From Azolla pinnata (lineage: Eukaryota; Streptophyta; Polypodiopsida; Salviniales; Salviniaceae), in NCBI GenBank assembly GCA_037176905.1, contig JBBBWG010010845.1, positions 1 to 21,299 of the forward strand: 21,299 bases of DNA, in the 5' to 3' direction. This document shows, piece after piece, positions 1 to 12,327 of the stretch. The notes under the pieces were generated by a model that was not told the DNA's origin, ran no database searches, and saw only the letters and a list, made by a program, of their open reading frames with translations. The translations under genes were made by a program, and so were the position numbers. Within the stretch, counting starts at the first letter, position 1. The number at the start of each line of letters is the position of its first letter.

Positions 1-2169
1 GTTTGTGTTCGTGCACATGATCTAACAGCAAAGCTTCGTGTAGATACGATCCTTTGCATTCGTGCACATTATTTTTATAACAAAGGTTCACGAGGAGAGT
101 AAAAGGTGAATAGGATTAGAGGCCTTAAATTAACGTTGTAATAATGGTTATCAATATATATATATATTGTCATTAATTGGACATTGAAGAGTTAATTAGA
201 ATTTAACTTTGGGTTGGCACTAGAATGTGATTTGAATATGAGTAGGAATGAAAACATGTTTTTTTTTTGTTTGGTAATTTTTGGTAATTCTCCCATTTAA
301 AAAACTACAAATTGACGGCCAAAACTTCAAAAACAATGTAGCTTGAAGGTGTGATTTCAAGCATTGAAAATCTTTGCTCACCATTTGGTTTTAATCAGGG
401 TTTTGAGCAATGATGATCCTGAAAATGATGGAAACAAGCAATCAATAAAGCAACACAAGTTTTCTTGATTAAGAAAAAGAGGAATTACATGAAGAGTGTA
501 TTGTCACAATTTTCACATGGAAATTGCAAATTAAGGTATATTGACTTTAAATCCATGAAACGAAGTCCTCCTTGCATCAATTATTCCATTGCAAGAGATG
601 GCTCTAATGCATAGTCATCTCTCACATGGTGTTACAAAAACAATCTAGTTAAATCCAAAATGTCCTATAATTACGTTTGCTTTTGGGAATAGTAAACTTA
701 ACATAAAGCACTCAGTAGGGGACCCTTCGCAAAATGCTATCAACCTATAGTTGTATGAGCAACATCATGGAAGCCAAATTGCATTAGTTTTGTTCCTGTT
801 TTCAGCTACAAAGCATCTATGTTCTTCCAATTTGTATCTTGGGGCATAAATACATTTCATTAATATGTCTACATCTATTTATAGGATGAAACATCTTTCA
901 GTACTATCAGTATATTTAATTTTAACAATTGTAACATATCGAGATGAGCTTGTGCCATCATTTATAGATCTTTATCCTTTGATCCTTGAGAGTTCTAATA
1001 GTTTGTTAAAATGTTACAATGAGCTTCGCATTAAAGCAATAGACATCCACAATTGCTACACAATGAATTGAAGCCAATCTAATCCACCAGTAATGTTTTG
1101 CTATTGCAATATGTACTACATCGCAACTTTTCAAGCTCGGGCAAAGGTAACCTCTTTTTTGCCCAATGAGCACCTCTTTAAAACCTTATGTATGTCTCTT
1201 GTCTTTGTTTGGACAAATTAGCAATAAGTTTAGCAATAGAGTATATTGATGCAAGGTTATTGATAACCCATAGGATTGATTTAGGAGCAAGATTATGTGC
1301 ATTTGATACAATTACATAGGGTTAACTTTATATATTGGTTTAGGGTTAGTGAGTACTTAACCCTGCGTCAATTTTTATTCTCTATTTATTGGATGGCTCA
1401 AATCACATGTTCACATCTTTGATCTTTTTGAGTCATACAATCCCTAGATCACCTCCAACCCTTGTATTTAATATTTGGCTTTAATTAGACACAAGGGGTG
1501 TCAAGGTGAAAACATTGCTAAATAACCAACTAGTTATTGACGAGGACTTGAAGTGGCTCAACTCAACTCAAGATGGAAAGGTTTGAGGAAAGTGCCTCAA
1601 CTCAACTCCAACATGTTTGAAAAATGAAACTGTTATGACTTAGAGCCATTTAAACTTTTAGCTTGAACTATCCCAAGCCACTCAAAGCTACATAAGCTTA
1701 CAATTGATGCATATAGCTAAGCACAAATTGGAGCCAATCTCCCCAATTATTGAGCTTGAGTCAACTACAAGCTACTTTAGGCTACAACTTGTTGGTTAGA
1801 GCCAATTCCATTCCACTTCAAGTTGCAACTCGTTAGCTCGAGAGCGAACTTGCTACTTCCTAGAAGACATACAAAAGACTAACAACGATAAAAGCACACA
1901 ATGCGTATGTATGCACATAGGTAAAATCAAGAGCCAACAACAAGCTGCAAGCTAGGCTTGAGGGCAAGTTTGTTGCTACTTCCAAAAAAATTGTATGTAC
2001 AAAGTCAATGTATATACTCACCAATTTGTACCTAAACAATACAGTCTACAGACATACGAGGAGGATGCAAGCAGTGTATTTCCACCTACAAAGCTTGTAG
2101 GTCTTGACTGGCAAAATTACGAGAATTGGCAAAATTCCAGCAATGCAGCTTGGCCTCATCAAGAGCTAA
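1..2169. other. AT-rich upstream intergenic region, no gene recognised
   Basis: This stretch is AT-rich and has many stop codons in all frames. The longest open frames are under 80 codons and match no family I recognise. A short (AT)n run lies at 153-167. Around 1540-1860 the sequence is rich in loosely repeated CTCAACT and AAGCT words without a clear period. The last part is the distal promoter of the BASS gene. Decayed transposon sequence is possible here, but I could not identify any domain. Confidence 0.5.
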
Positions 2170-2308
2170 AATCTGAGAAGAACTGCCAAAATTCTGGGAA
2201 CTGGCAAAATTCTAGCTCTTGAATCTGAGAAGAAGTGCCAAAATTCTGGGAACTGGCAAAATTCTAGCTCTTGAATCCGAGAAGAATTGCCAAAATTCTG
2301 GGAACTGA
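2170..2308 (+). repeat. 52-bp tandem repeat in the BASS promoter or 5' UTR
   Basis: Two full 52-bp units start at 2170 and 2222, and a third partial unit starts at 2274 and runs to about 2308. Each begins AATCTGAGAAGAA or a near variant. Each full unit contains two spaced copies of the word CAAAATTCT, written TGCCAAAATTCTGGGAACTGG and then GGCAAAATTCTAG. The degenerate stretch at 2109-2150 (GGCAAAATTACG, GGCAAAATTCC) looks like an older relative. The array ends about 62 bp before the ATG of the transporter, so it is probably promoter or 5' leader. Its effect on expression is unknown. Confidence 0.85.
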
Positions 2309-2370
2309 CGAAAAAAAACTGACCAGTGTTAGTCACCATTGTCGAAGGAGAGGAGCGGAGCGGAGAAGTC

Positions 2371-5300
2371 ATGGCGCTCCTGTGCAGAGCTTCGCCCGTC
2401 TATTTCAACGGCAGACCTTCTCCCGTGTCTCTCTCCTCTGCCCGCCATCTCCTTCGTCCTCGCTCCCCTCAGGCTGCCGCTTTCTTCTTCCGTTCAGGTT
2501 CGTCAACCGATCCTGTCACTCCGGATAGCTCCATATTCAATGGAGCCTTGATTATTCTGGAAACGCAATGTTGGAAAGAAATTGCTGAAACCGAAACTAT
2601 TTATTGCACGTTAAAAAGTAAAACCGCAGGATTCTGAAAAAAAGGGAACTCTGAGCATGTGTGAGAGGAAGGTGCAAGAAGCCTAAGTAGGCCGATGACA
2701 CCTTGTTTGTTTCTATCTACTGCCCTGCATAAATAAGATTCACAAATAGATGCAGCCATAATAGTTTGATTCTTCATCAATCATGCAATATAATGACTTC
2801 CTCAGGCACGTTCCTCATGCTTTGGCCTGTATGGCGTAATGGGCATATCCTCTAACTTGGGAAGGTATAAAACTTATACCCATGTACATATCTTTTATCA
2901 CTGACTCCAGGTATGACATGACCCTTACGTGCAGATGTTGTCCAATTGTGCATCCCAATGCTTGAAAGCCTAGTTAAAGTCCATAGTGTGAGGGCATATT
3001 TTAAATTTGTCCTTAGTAGCTCGTATAGTGTGCACTAAAGCCTAGTTGACGTTCATAGTTTCAAGGTGTATTAAGTACGTCCTTAGTAATTCTTATAGTC
3101 TACAGGATCTTCTTCAAGCGCAGAGTGGTCATGCAATTTGAAGGATTTACAGATGCAGACATCCAATGGAAGACCGGCATCAGGAGTCACCTTCTTGCTC
3201 AGAAAACAGATCCATCTCCTTGAGTAGCTAGAAGAAGTTGACAATAACACTATTGAGCATAGTAATTCAATATAGGGTTGTAACCATGGTTTCATATGAA
3301 GCTTTATTTCTTAAAATATTGTTTGAAAGGCCTTAATGATTCAGTCAACGAATCAATACTTATTTATTGACACTCTCACCAGTATCCAGCTTGCAAGGAG
3401 TCCAGTGTTTCATAGCCAGACTAAGCACACTGAGGTCCATTCTCAGGATTACTATGGGAAGGAAAATATTGCTCTTGGATATCTTGTCACAGACCAACAA
3501 ACAGCTGATATTTACAAGAGAACCGAGATTGTCAAAAACTTTGACATTTCTCAATGACACTCAGATTTCAGCCACTCCACATGTCGAGCTTTAGTGGAGT
3601 CCATGTAAACATATGATTATCCAAGCTAAGCAGGTCACAATTCGGTACCTGTAGAAGACACTGAGTAAGCGTGACTAGGGGTAATTGTGTTGTAGTCTTG
3701 GCATTTGGTGAACATGAAACATATTCTTGGAGTGGAAAGAAAGCATTAAAGATAAGTAGAACGAAAATGAGGGTGAGCTAGGAGTCCTTAAAAGTCCAGA
3801 GGAAGACAAGTGAAGGGGGTATAGGCCTGACATTGAGTTGGGAACTAATACAACAAAGGAGGAGAGAAGCGAGAAGAACGATAGCCTCCAAAAGACTGCG
3901 ACACAAAAAGTAGAAGGAAAAAAGGATGGGGTTAAGACCATTTAAACACTTGGCTCGCATGATCACAAAAAAGAAGCCTAGTTTGGATAAGCCTGACATG
4001 AGCTTGATATCCTGGGAATTTTGAAGCTTGACATTTTCGGATAAGATAAATTGGACTTTGCTAGACCGAGGTCAAGTATAGGGCTGCAGCTTGAAGTCTT
4101 CAAACCAATAGAGCGAATCTTCAATAATGACTATTTAGATGACCAAACTTAATGAAACAGATAATTCACTATGAAGGGGTGTGTTGAGAATCAAGCTCAA
4201 TATGTATGCTTGTGGAGACAAGCACACAGTGTATTAAGTGTGTGAAAACACACTTATGTTGTTATTATAAACACTCAAAAGGACTGGATATATTTATATC
4301 TCATTAGTAGTATAGTGATGTGTGTTGTCATAAGAATATTAATGTGCTTAACATTCTTATGAAAAATAGCTAGTGTACTCAACTGGACATCTATGACTAG
4401 ATCTCACCAATCACATTTAAAGGGTAGTCCTCATGGACGTGAATAAAACACAGTTGAGCTCACTGTAAAGATGATGCTTTAGTTTATCATAATACATTTT
4501 TCTTCTGTGTAGTCTAACTTACATCCTATCTGCCTGTTTAATTTGATTTAATCTCTCGCTTATGCATTCACACACACATATTGTATCTGCACATCCAACT
4601 CTATGTAAATGTGCTTTCTTTAAGGAAGGGCATCTTTGTACTGGAACCTTGCTTATGTATCATCTGAATCTGTGTCCAGTTCCTCGATCTCTGCAATTTG
4701 ATTGTATACAAACTAATGGTAAATAGGGCTTTCTGTAAGTACTGTATATGTGCTAGTTGTTTACCTTGTAAATTTAAGCATTTGGAACAAAGAACTGAGA
4801 ACATGAGAAGAAATAATTCAGCAGCTAAAGGGAATTCAAATTTTGAAAATTTGAGTGTTTGAAGGAAAGTTTTAAGTGTTTTAAATGAGATTTTGAGTTC
4901 TTGGATAGTTCCTCTAAGATTCTGAAATAAATCAGGTCGTCGTCAGCTATTTTCATGTTCAAGTCAATGCCACAAAAGAATTTGTTCAGTTTCTTCTTCT
5001 TCATCTGACCAGAATGAAGGAAATCTGATAGAAGGAAAGGTGCCTTTGATTTGTCTTTTTGTCATACATGTTATTGATTTTAAAGCTCTCATTTTCACTC
5101 GTTTTATGTTGGAACCTGCTTTTGTGAGACTGACACTCTCATCCATTCAAGTCATAATCAAGGTAACAACATCTACTGCCTCCATCTTCATTCTATTTAC
5201 TTAATAGTATGCATGGAGCATTTGAAATTTGATGAGTTTGTGCATAACTGATACAATTAAGATATGAACTGATTCATCATGTTACAGAACAATATGTCTG

Positions 5301-8300
5301 CCGGACACTTTATAATTTCTTCTAGCAGACAGTATGGAATTCCTTTACTTTGACCTTGATATTATGTGAAAAACACAGAGTGATGAAAAATGTTTTCAGA
5401 CGTAATAGGATGAATCAAGTTATAGCATCCTGCAGGAGATATAACAGAATTATAAAATAATGTAAAAAGCAAACAGTGATTTCTCAACTTGAAATATATG
5501 CTTTATGGAAACTTTTTGGTCAAAGATTCTAGGAAAATTAGGTACACCCTTGTTAGCGGAACATACATAATCGAATGATTGAAATCTTTCTTCACTTATG
5601 ACCCATACATAGAGACACTTCAATAAAAATAAGAATAAAAAAAGTAGAGATCTGCTAGATTCCATATCGTTTCCGTACAAGCCCAAGTTACATCTGCTAT
5701 TATATTCTCCTTCTTGATGATGGAGACTAGGCATTCAAAATCATACTCAAGTCAGGTGGTTGCAATTATGATTCATGCTTCCTTTTTCCTTTATGGAAAC
5801 AAGAAGCTGTAATACACCTTTAAACGAATTCATCCCCAAAATTTGAAAGTGTATGTGGTTCTGGGCTAATGTATTCATTTACATGTTCCCTAAGTCAGCA
5901 TTGCTTTTCTTAAATCAGCTTCTGATGGCAGTTCTCCAAGAAACTTGATGGTTTTAGGTTATTATGCTACTTATATTGCAAGTTTATGAACCTATGAAAG
6001 AAAAACGTCACAGAGGAAAACAATTCTTAATAATAGAGGAGTTACTTAATAAAATGTATGTTTTGTCATTGTAGTTGAGGACTGTTCCTGACAGAGATTT
6101 GAAAACTCTTCAAATGGGAAAGCATGGAGCATTGTCCAGAATGCAAGTTCGTTTCTTCCTCAAGTCATAATGACAAGCACAATTTTGGCATTTGTGTTTC
6201 CACCATGTTTCACATGGTTCACAAACAGGTCAATTTCTTCTAATAATAGTAGAGTATCAAAACCTAATTTTTCTGGCACATTTTACTACTACGAGAGACA
6301 AGTTGGTTTTTCTAATGAGAACCTATTTTCTAGGAAAGGAACATATTTATGAACTTGATTAAGCTGTTGGTTATACAATGAAAGAGTTTAGATAATTTCC
6401 TGAAGGAGTTACATTTGCTTAAAAAAATGTAGTGGTGGATGTAAAAGTTAAGGATGATGCATTTTTACATAGACCCAAAATTTGATGAGATTGTTTATTA
6501 TCTACTGCAGTAAATAATGGTGATAATGGATCTTTGTACATAATTTCTATCCCTCCCAGTCCTCTCATTTTCATGCTCAGTCATTCACATAGGATGTCGA
6601 CATTACCTGCAATAGATAGGGAAAGGAAAAAAAACTATCTAACTGATATTAAACCTTTACAGTGCTAAAATGCGAAACTTTCTATAAGTATCATACACCC
6701 TATTACACTTTTGGCACCATCTGATGCTTCTTCCTGTCCATTTTCACAATGAACTCCAGATTACAGTTCCATGCTTGGCAGTGTGATGAGCGGTTTTCAT
6801 TAGTGGTGATTGTGAGCTCTTATCTTTGACAGAATACCTTACCAGTTTTCCTGTGGAAAATATACGTGAGCTGTGTTGTCCGTAGCCTAATTTTTATGCA
6901 TTGATTACACATTATACTCTAAAAAAGAGAATTTTCCGAGTGAATTCTAACGTTTAATTTTGCTTAGCCTTTGATTAACAAAATTCCTTGAATCTTTTTA
7001 CGAAGCTATCGTCTATTTCCTCATTACATAGCATATGATATTGTTCCTCCTGAACTATTTTGAGTGGGTTATTTTGAAACTATGATAATATTTTCCACAT
7101 ACCAAAGTGATGCCTTGTTACACGTGCAGTTAATGTAATTTATTTTACTAGAGCTTTTGAATCAGTGAAAACTGGACGTCAATGGTAGTTGACGTATTTT
7201 ATAATGATGATATTGGGACCAATAGAGGCGAAATATCAAGCTGTCTTATGAAGGATTGTTTTCTTTGCATTTTGTTTGCAAGATCACCATATGGGTCTTT
7301 GTGAGGGTTTTATTTTAAATGTTTTACTCAATGGAATAAGCCTTGACTATTTCCCGATGCAGATATTATGCTCCAGCCCTTGGATTCTTGATGTTTGCTG
7401 TAGGTATTAATTTTGACACATCAGATTTCATCCACTCATTGCAAAGGCCAGGAGTGATACTAGCTGGTTATTTTGGCCAATTTGTCGTAAAGCCATTGCT
7501 CGGCATTTTGTTTGCAAGTTTGGCAGTCTCTTATTTGTCGCTTCCACAATCAATTGGTATGGTTGCTTCCAGAACTAGGATGGTTTCTTTTTATAACTGT
7601 CATAATCTTCCGAGAAGCTTGTAAATGCTAGAAATAGATTGCAATTGTGTAATGACTCTTCAAAATGTTCTGTTGTTGATTCGTAATCTAGAGACACATA
7701 AGATGCAAATTGTGAAGGTATTGGTAACGAAAAACAGATTGCCTTTACAGATCCTTAAAATTCTCAGTGTTTGTGATAATGGCCTTTATTTGGTTATGAC
7801 ACATGTGACGAGGTCTCCATTTGCATGTGGCCTATGTGCCCAATACATTTTGATTGTTTGATCAATGCTGACCCCTCTGATTGTCCTCGAGGAGCCTCTA
7901 CTTGGTTGAATTGTGGCATGATGATATTGGTTTAGGTCATTCTATTCTTTCCCACTTCAGTCATGTTTAGATGTGGGCAATCTAAGTCGTACTGGAAAGG
8001 AGGTAGGACATTTATATTCATTCCATGTGAATGGAGCTAGTCTTGCATTTCAGCATGCCAACAATGGGTATCTCCATGTTCAGCGAGTTGTAATGATGAC
8101 ATAAATGCCAAACCTTGGATACCTTTCCTTAGGGAGTTTCCATAGGCATTAGATCCCATTCAGTAGTGCCTTGGCCACTTTTGGGGCTGGTCCCATCTCT
8201 GCCCATACGATATCATGGGGTACAGATGCTTTGCTTGCAGCCAATCATCAAGACTAAAGTTTTCTCCAAATGTGTCCAGTTATGGACACTATGAATGAGG

Positions 8301-10268
8301 AGAGAGAGAAAGAGAAAGAAGAGAGAGGAGAGAGAAATAGCAATGAATGTACTAGTCTCCTCTATTACGTCTATCAAAACTCTTGTAAAATAAGGAGATA
8401 AAAAACTTCTACAAAAACCGTGACAAATTTCTCTGATAATTCGTAGGAACTGGGATAATTCTTGTGTCTTGCGTTAGTGGTGCGCAACTCTCGAACTATG
8501 CAACATTTTTGGTGGAGCCAACAATGGCACCACTGAGTATTGTGATGACTTCTCTTTCAACCGCTACAGCTGTATTCATCACACCAGTTCTCACATCGGT
8601 TTTACTAGGGAAACGACTGCCAATAGATGCTTATGGAATGGTCATCAATATTACTCAAATCGTGGTTGGTCCCATAGCTGCTGGGATTGTTATAAACAAG
8701 TGAGTTGAGGGAAGTCTGATTCTAGCATTTCCTTCTTTTTAGGCTTATTGTGCCCGTCATTGTGTATGATTAAGCAAACACCATTTTTCTCTTTTATCTG
8801 ATGAAAGAATTTCTACAAAGTTCTATTCTGTGGCAGACTTTTACCAAATGTATGTGTAATATTATTATTTTTCATGTTTAAACAGTTTTGCCAATTCAAT
8901 AAATATTTCTGTCAGCCATTTACTTGAGCATTGAGGTCTTGTCCCACCCTCTTTACTAGTTACCTTGTTTCTTGAAAATGCAACTGAGCTCCCTTAATCA
9001 GTGCCAGCCAAAAGTATTCTAAACCACTAACCAAACGTATGATGTCTGTGACTGCGATGTAAACAACTTATGAATGTTCATGCTGAGGGTGTTCTTGCTT
9101 CCTTCCAAAGCTAAGTGATCTGACATGTATCATGTGACTTTAGAACAGTTTTAGCATTGCCATTGAACTCCCATTTTTACCAAGCCGTGTAATCGTGAAC
9201 ATGGATTCTGATGCATGTAAGAATCTCTGTTTACCCACCTTCTGTATCTTGATCTATGTACTGATGTACTGATTGTTGGCACTATCAGCTGCGAAGGGCA
9301 TGAATAAGATTCATTGCATGGCTTCCAAATATTATCACTGTTTTATTTCTTTGATTTTGAGCAAAGTGGAGCTCTTCAATATCATTTTGTAATTGGGAGA
9401 TGTGGCTGTTTTATCTTACCAGATTTGCAGCAAGCTTATCGAGAAGTATAAGGCCAGTGATGCCACTTCTTTCAGTTGTTGTGACCAGCTTGTGCGTAGG
9501 GTCTCCACTGGCTATGAACGTGCAGGCTTTGAAATCTCCTTTTGGATTGGCAGTTCTTCTGGTCGTCATCAGTTTCCATGCTGCAGGATTCCTGGTTGGA
9601 TTTCACTTACCTTCTCTCGTACTCTGGAAGAGTTCAGATAGGATGAAGGTGCAGAGAACCATATCATTTGAGACAGGTATTTCAGTCTACGTGTTGTGTA
9701 CTTGGAATAATATTGTCATTGATTCAATCACATACATGGACGGCAAGTGACATGTCCTTATATGTATGTGCACATGCTTGTGTTGGGAATCCGGAGAATG
9801 GATTCCTCTTATTCTTGGTATAGGGGAAATGGGAATGCTTCTGAAAACTGATGCTCAAAATTCCCCAGATCACAAATAGATCTCAAAATTAAGCCAATCA
9901 TCACGTATGGCATAAAACAAGATCTAAGAAGTTTTTTCCCACTTTGAGCTTTCTTTGAATATATGTGCATTTCACCAATTTTCTGACTGGCCATAACTTT
10001 TTGTGTACCTGCCAGGTATGCAAAGCAGTCTTCTTGCCCTTGCTCTGGCTAATAAATTTTTTGTCGACCCTCTTGTGGCATTACCCGCAGCTATTTCAGT
10101 AAGTTTGGATGTTCATGTATAAACAAATTCATACAGATAATCCATACTTTGTCTTTCTAAAGCGTGGAATAATGTGTTCTTGTTTTGCAGACTGTAATCA
10201 TGTCACTCATGGGTTTTGGGCTTGTGCTTTATTGGAATACGACGATGTCTCCAAAGTCCTGGGTATGA
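2371..10268 (+). CDS. BASS6-like: Plastid BASS-family sodium/metabolite cotransporter (BASS5/BASS6 type), 8 exons
   Basis: Exons are 2371-2497, 4990-5039, 6095-6228, 7363-7556, 8447-8699, 9423-9676, 10016-10098 and 10191-10268. All have GT-AG borders, and the phases join to 1173 nt, 390 aa plus TGA. The start is the ATG in gaagtcATGGCG; upstream in-frame codons are not ATG. Residues 1-42 are rich in Ser, Arg and Ala without acids, like a chloroplast transit peptide. The rest is hydrophobic, as expected for 9-10 membrane helices of the ASBT fold. Family motifs include WFTNRYYAPALGFLMFAVGI, SGAQLSNYATFL, MTSLSTATA and ETGMQSSLLALALA. S184, N185, S199, T203, E336 and Q340 align with known bacterial ASBT sodium ligands. 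Arabidopsis BASS6 exports glycolate from plastids and BASS5 carries 2-keto acids. BASS6-like is my best guess from motif wording; the substrate is inferred. Exon 2 (50 nt) is least certain but is the only one found that restores phase. Intron 1 carries copia debris. Confidence 0.9.
2965..3104. repeat. Diverged 72-bp tandem duplication in BASS intron 1
   Basis: The segment starting AAAGCCTAGTTAAAGTCCATAG at 2965 recurs 72 bp later at 3037 as AAAGCCTAGTTGACGTTCATAG. Both copies end in GTCCTTAGTA followed by TATAGT. The copies differ at roughly a quarter of positions. They lie directly upstream of the copia remnant and may belong to it or to an older insertion. Confidence 0.7.
3131..3560 (+). 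pseudogene. Decayed Ty1/copia RNase H domain in BASS intron 1
   Basis: Conceptual translation shows, in order, the copia RNase H landmarks. A FTDAD strand lies at about 3146 and an I-S-x-S-S/KK stretch at about 3214-3235. A degraded version of the STEAEY block follows. Then come SIQLARSPVFHSQTKHTEV at about 3376-3430 and a final LGYLVTDQQTADI segment at about 3472-3510. The pieces fall in different frames, with at least two frameshifts and an in-frame TAG near 3229, so nothing is translatable. No upstream reverse transcriptase or integrase was recognised, so the insertion is truncated or eroded. It lies in sense orientation inside intron 1 of the transporter gene. Confidence 0.85.
4182..4480 (+). 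mobile_element. Probable 3' LTR start of the copia remnant (3' end unresolved)
   Basis: A purine run (ATGAAGGGG, 4171-4179) is followed by TGTTGAGAATCAAG at 4182, the usual polypurine-tract and TGTTG start of plant copia LTRs. It lies about 620 bp after the RNase H remnant and in the same orientation. Within it, CATAAGAAT (4329-4337) and ATTCTTATG (4353-4361) form a perfect 9-bp stem. I found no matching ...CA end or target duplication, and no second LTR copy in the window. The right boundary given is therefore a placeholder. Confidence 0.5.
8297..8336. repeat. GA-rich purine tract in BASS intron 4
   Basis: A 40-bp run of only A and G apart from its edges, built from GA, GAAA and GAGAG units. 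It lies 110 bp before the exon 5 acceptor on the plus strand. It resembles an ordinary impure microsatellite. The remaining large BASS introns (5040-6094, 6229-7362, 8700-9422) show nothing I can assign. Confidence 0.75.
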
Positions 10269-10312
10269 CCAAGGATGGTAACATTTCATCCATTTGTTTG
10301 TACACATTTTTT

Positions 10313-10404
10313 GTATAAACATGCAACGCTTTCTGTTCAGAGAGCATTTGATTGTGTAGTATAAACTTGTGATGCTTTGTGTTCAGAAAGCATTTGTTGT
10401 CTGT
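10313..10404. repeat. 46-bp tandem duplication in the BASS 3' region
   Basis: GTATAAACATGCAACGCTTT at 10313 recurs at 10359 as GTATAAACTTGTGATGCTTT. Each copy then continues GTTCAGA(G/A)AGCATTTG. The array begins 45 bp after the transporter stop codon and so probably lies in its 3' UTR. The copies differ at several positions. Confidence 0.8.
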
Positions 10405-12327
10405 CTATTACGCAAGTTTATGCTCATTTGAAACGACAGAAACATGACCAAAGTTTATGTTTAGTAATACGTTATTTATGATCAGATATTCTTGGCCAAA
10501 GCTTAATCTTTGAAAGACATGCAACTATATTGCAGGAAATCTCTAGGCTTTATCTGATAAACAGAATGGTTCCACTGAAATGAATTTAGTCTTTTTACAG
10601 AAGCAACCAAAAGCAAAGATCACAGAACGTCAGCTTCAGTACCTAGCATTAGGTCAAAGTTGCACATCCTTATTTATCCCACAGCTATATACAGAGCATG
10701 CTGATGGTCAAAAGGAACCAACCTGGGAAAATATGCATTTGGGAAGATTGAAAGTTAATATGCAAATTGGGGAAGATTGGAAGCGATGAAACGGCATCAT
10801 TAGCGGTGGAAATGCTGACTGAGTCTTACCGCATGGTGCAATACCATATAGCAATCAAAACATGCCCCACTTAGTTACTCTTGCTTCGCTGCCATGCAAT
10901 GAGAATAGCAAGAATGTTGCCGTGTTTATTACGGATTAGAGCTCTCCCTTGTTGACCATACATTGCAATGAAGTTCTCTAGTTTTGGTTAAAAGGGTTTG
11001 CAACCACAGTTAAGACGGCTTGAAATCATGGTTAGGAGGTTGAAATGTTTTAAATGGTCCAAACGGCTCCAATGGTTATGGTTTGGTGGGGTTTTTAAGT
11101 TCCGTAGAAATGTCCTTGAGTAAATGGGAGTGAATTGAGCTGTTGTTGTTCATGTTATTGCCTAGTGGGCGTAAGCTCCAAACTTGTAGCTCCACCTGTG
11201 ATACTTGTACAAAGAGTTTGCAAAGCCTTCGTGCACTAGTTGTTTATACCTCGGAATGAATCACATTGAAAAAGAATCAAGCTTTGGATCACGGCCATTG
11301 TGAGCAGGATGATGAGCGTCATGAACAAAACATATAATAGAACCATGGTATGACAGGATGCTCTAGGTTCAAAGGTCTCGAGACTTCGCATGTCCACTCG
11401 AAAGGGTCATGTGGTTGACACGACACTGAAGTTCTTGGGGGATGACAACCTCCAACGTTAGCTCGATTCATGCAATCCTGGGAGTGTAAGCTGAAATTGA
11501 ACTTGTTTACCAGGAGTACCATGTACGGTGGAATTAGATCCAGGGATCAGTTCAGGTTGCTAATGTCCAGAAGTTGACCATCTTGCCAACAGGAATGGAA
11601 CGAGGACACCAGATGATATGAGAAAAACCAATCACATTTCTCTTGGCTTTCAGCAGAGTGGCAGATTTGTGCTCCACAGTAATGACACCATCATTTCGAG
11701 CATGAGAACACACCGAACATACAACCTTAAAAAACCTGTACTATTGTTCCAACAATCTTAACAGACCTGAACTATCGAGCCAAACCTAGACAAGATTTCG
11801 TACGATGATGATAAGATTCCAGATGCCACTCAAAGATTTTGAAATGCTCACAGTATAGCTTAAAAAAGCATGGAGGTTCAAATTTAGATTTGGAAAAGAG
11901 ATACAAAAGAGCATCAAAGTACACAAATCTTGATACCAACATGGGCCACACCTCCGCAGCGAGTAGTGGTAGCAATGAGGGTTCTAAACGTCTTTGTTGG
12001 AGGGTGCAGAGCGGCCTTGTGGAGAAGAAAATCTGAGCAAGCAAATCAACAAAAACGGGTGGTTAGTAGTTGGGGCAGGTATAAATAATGTAAAGGGGAA
12101 TGGTTTTTTCCACTTACCACTGAGGGCATCACTCCCACCGATGATGCCATTGATCAGAAATAGGAGCAACTGGGGCATCCCAGAACGGGTTTCGTTTCCC
12201 GAAACAGGAAAGAAGCAAACATGTTGGGGACGGGGGAGCTCCCCGGCGTGTATGTTCGGTATGTATGTATGTATGTGCAAAAGAGAGCGGAGGACACAAT
12301 GAAAGCCTGGCTGTTTTCATCTTGTCT
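10405..12327. other. Convergent intergenic region between BASS and ALP1-like genes
   Basis: This region should contain the 3' ends of both genes, which point toward each other. I saw no strong AATAAA signal close to the transporter stop and no recognised coding sequence. Open frames at 10580-10789, 11319-11522 and 11839-12302 match nothing I know. Near the ALP1-like stop there is a perfect 12-bp palindrome GGGGAGCTCCCC at 12233-12244. A four-unit GTAT/CATA run follows at about 12258-12275, probably in that gene's 3' UTR. Confidence 0.5.

Noticed and set aside
865..1071. 68-codon frame upstream of the BASS gene
   Set aside because: AT-rich chance frame with no recognisable motif, no splice context and no neighbouring exons.
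2326..2637. 103-codon frame starting before the transporter ATG and running past exon 1
   Set aside because: It starts at a GTG, and its tail beyond 2497 is intron. Only 2371-2497 is used in the BASS model.
5450..5734. 94-codon minus-strand frame inside BASS intron 2
   Set aside because: No domain or plausible gene structure; it lies in intronic sequence.
10580..10789. 69-codon frame downstream of the BASS stop, possibly an extra exon
   Set aside because: The BASS protein already ends at the expected family length at 10268, and this frame shows no family similarity.
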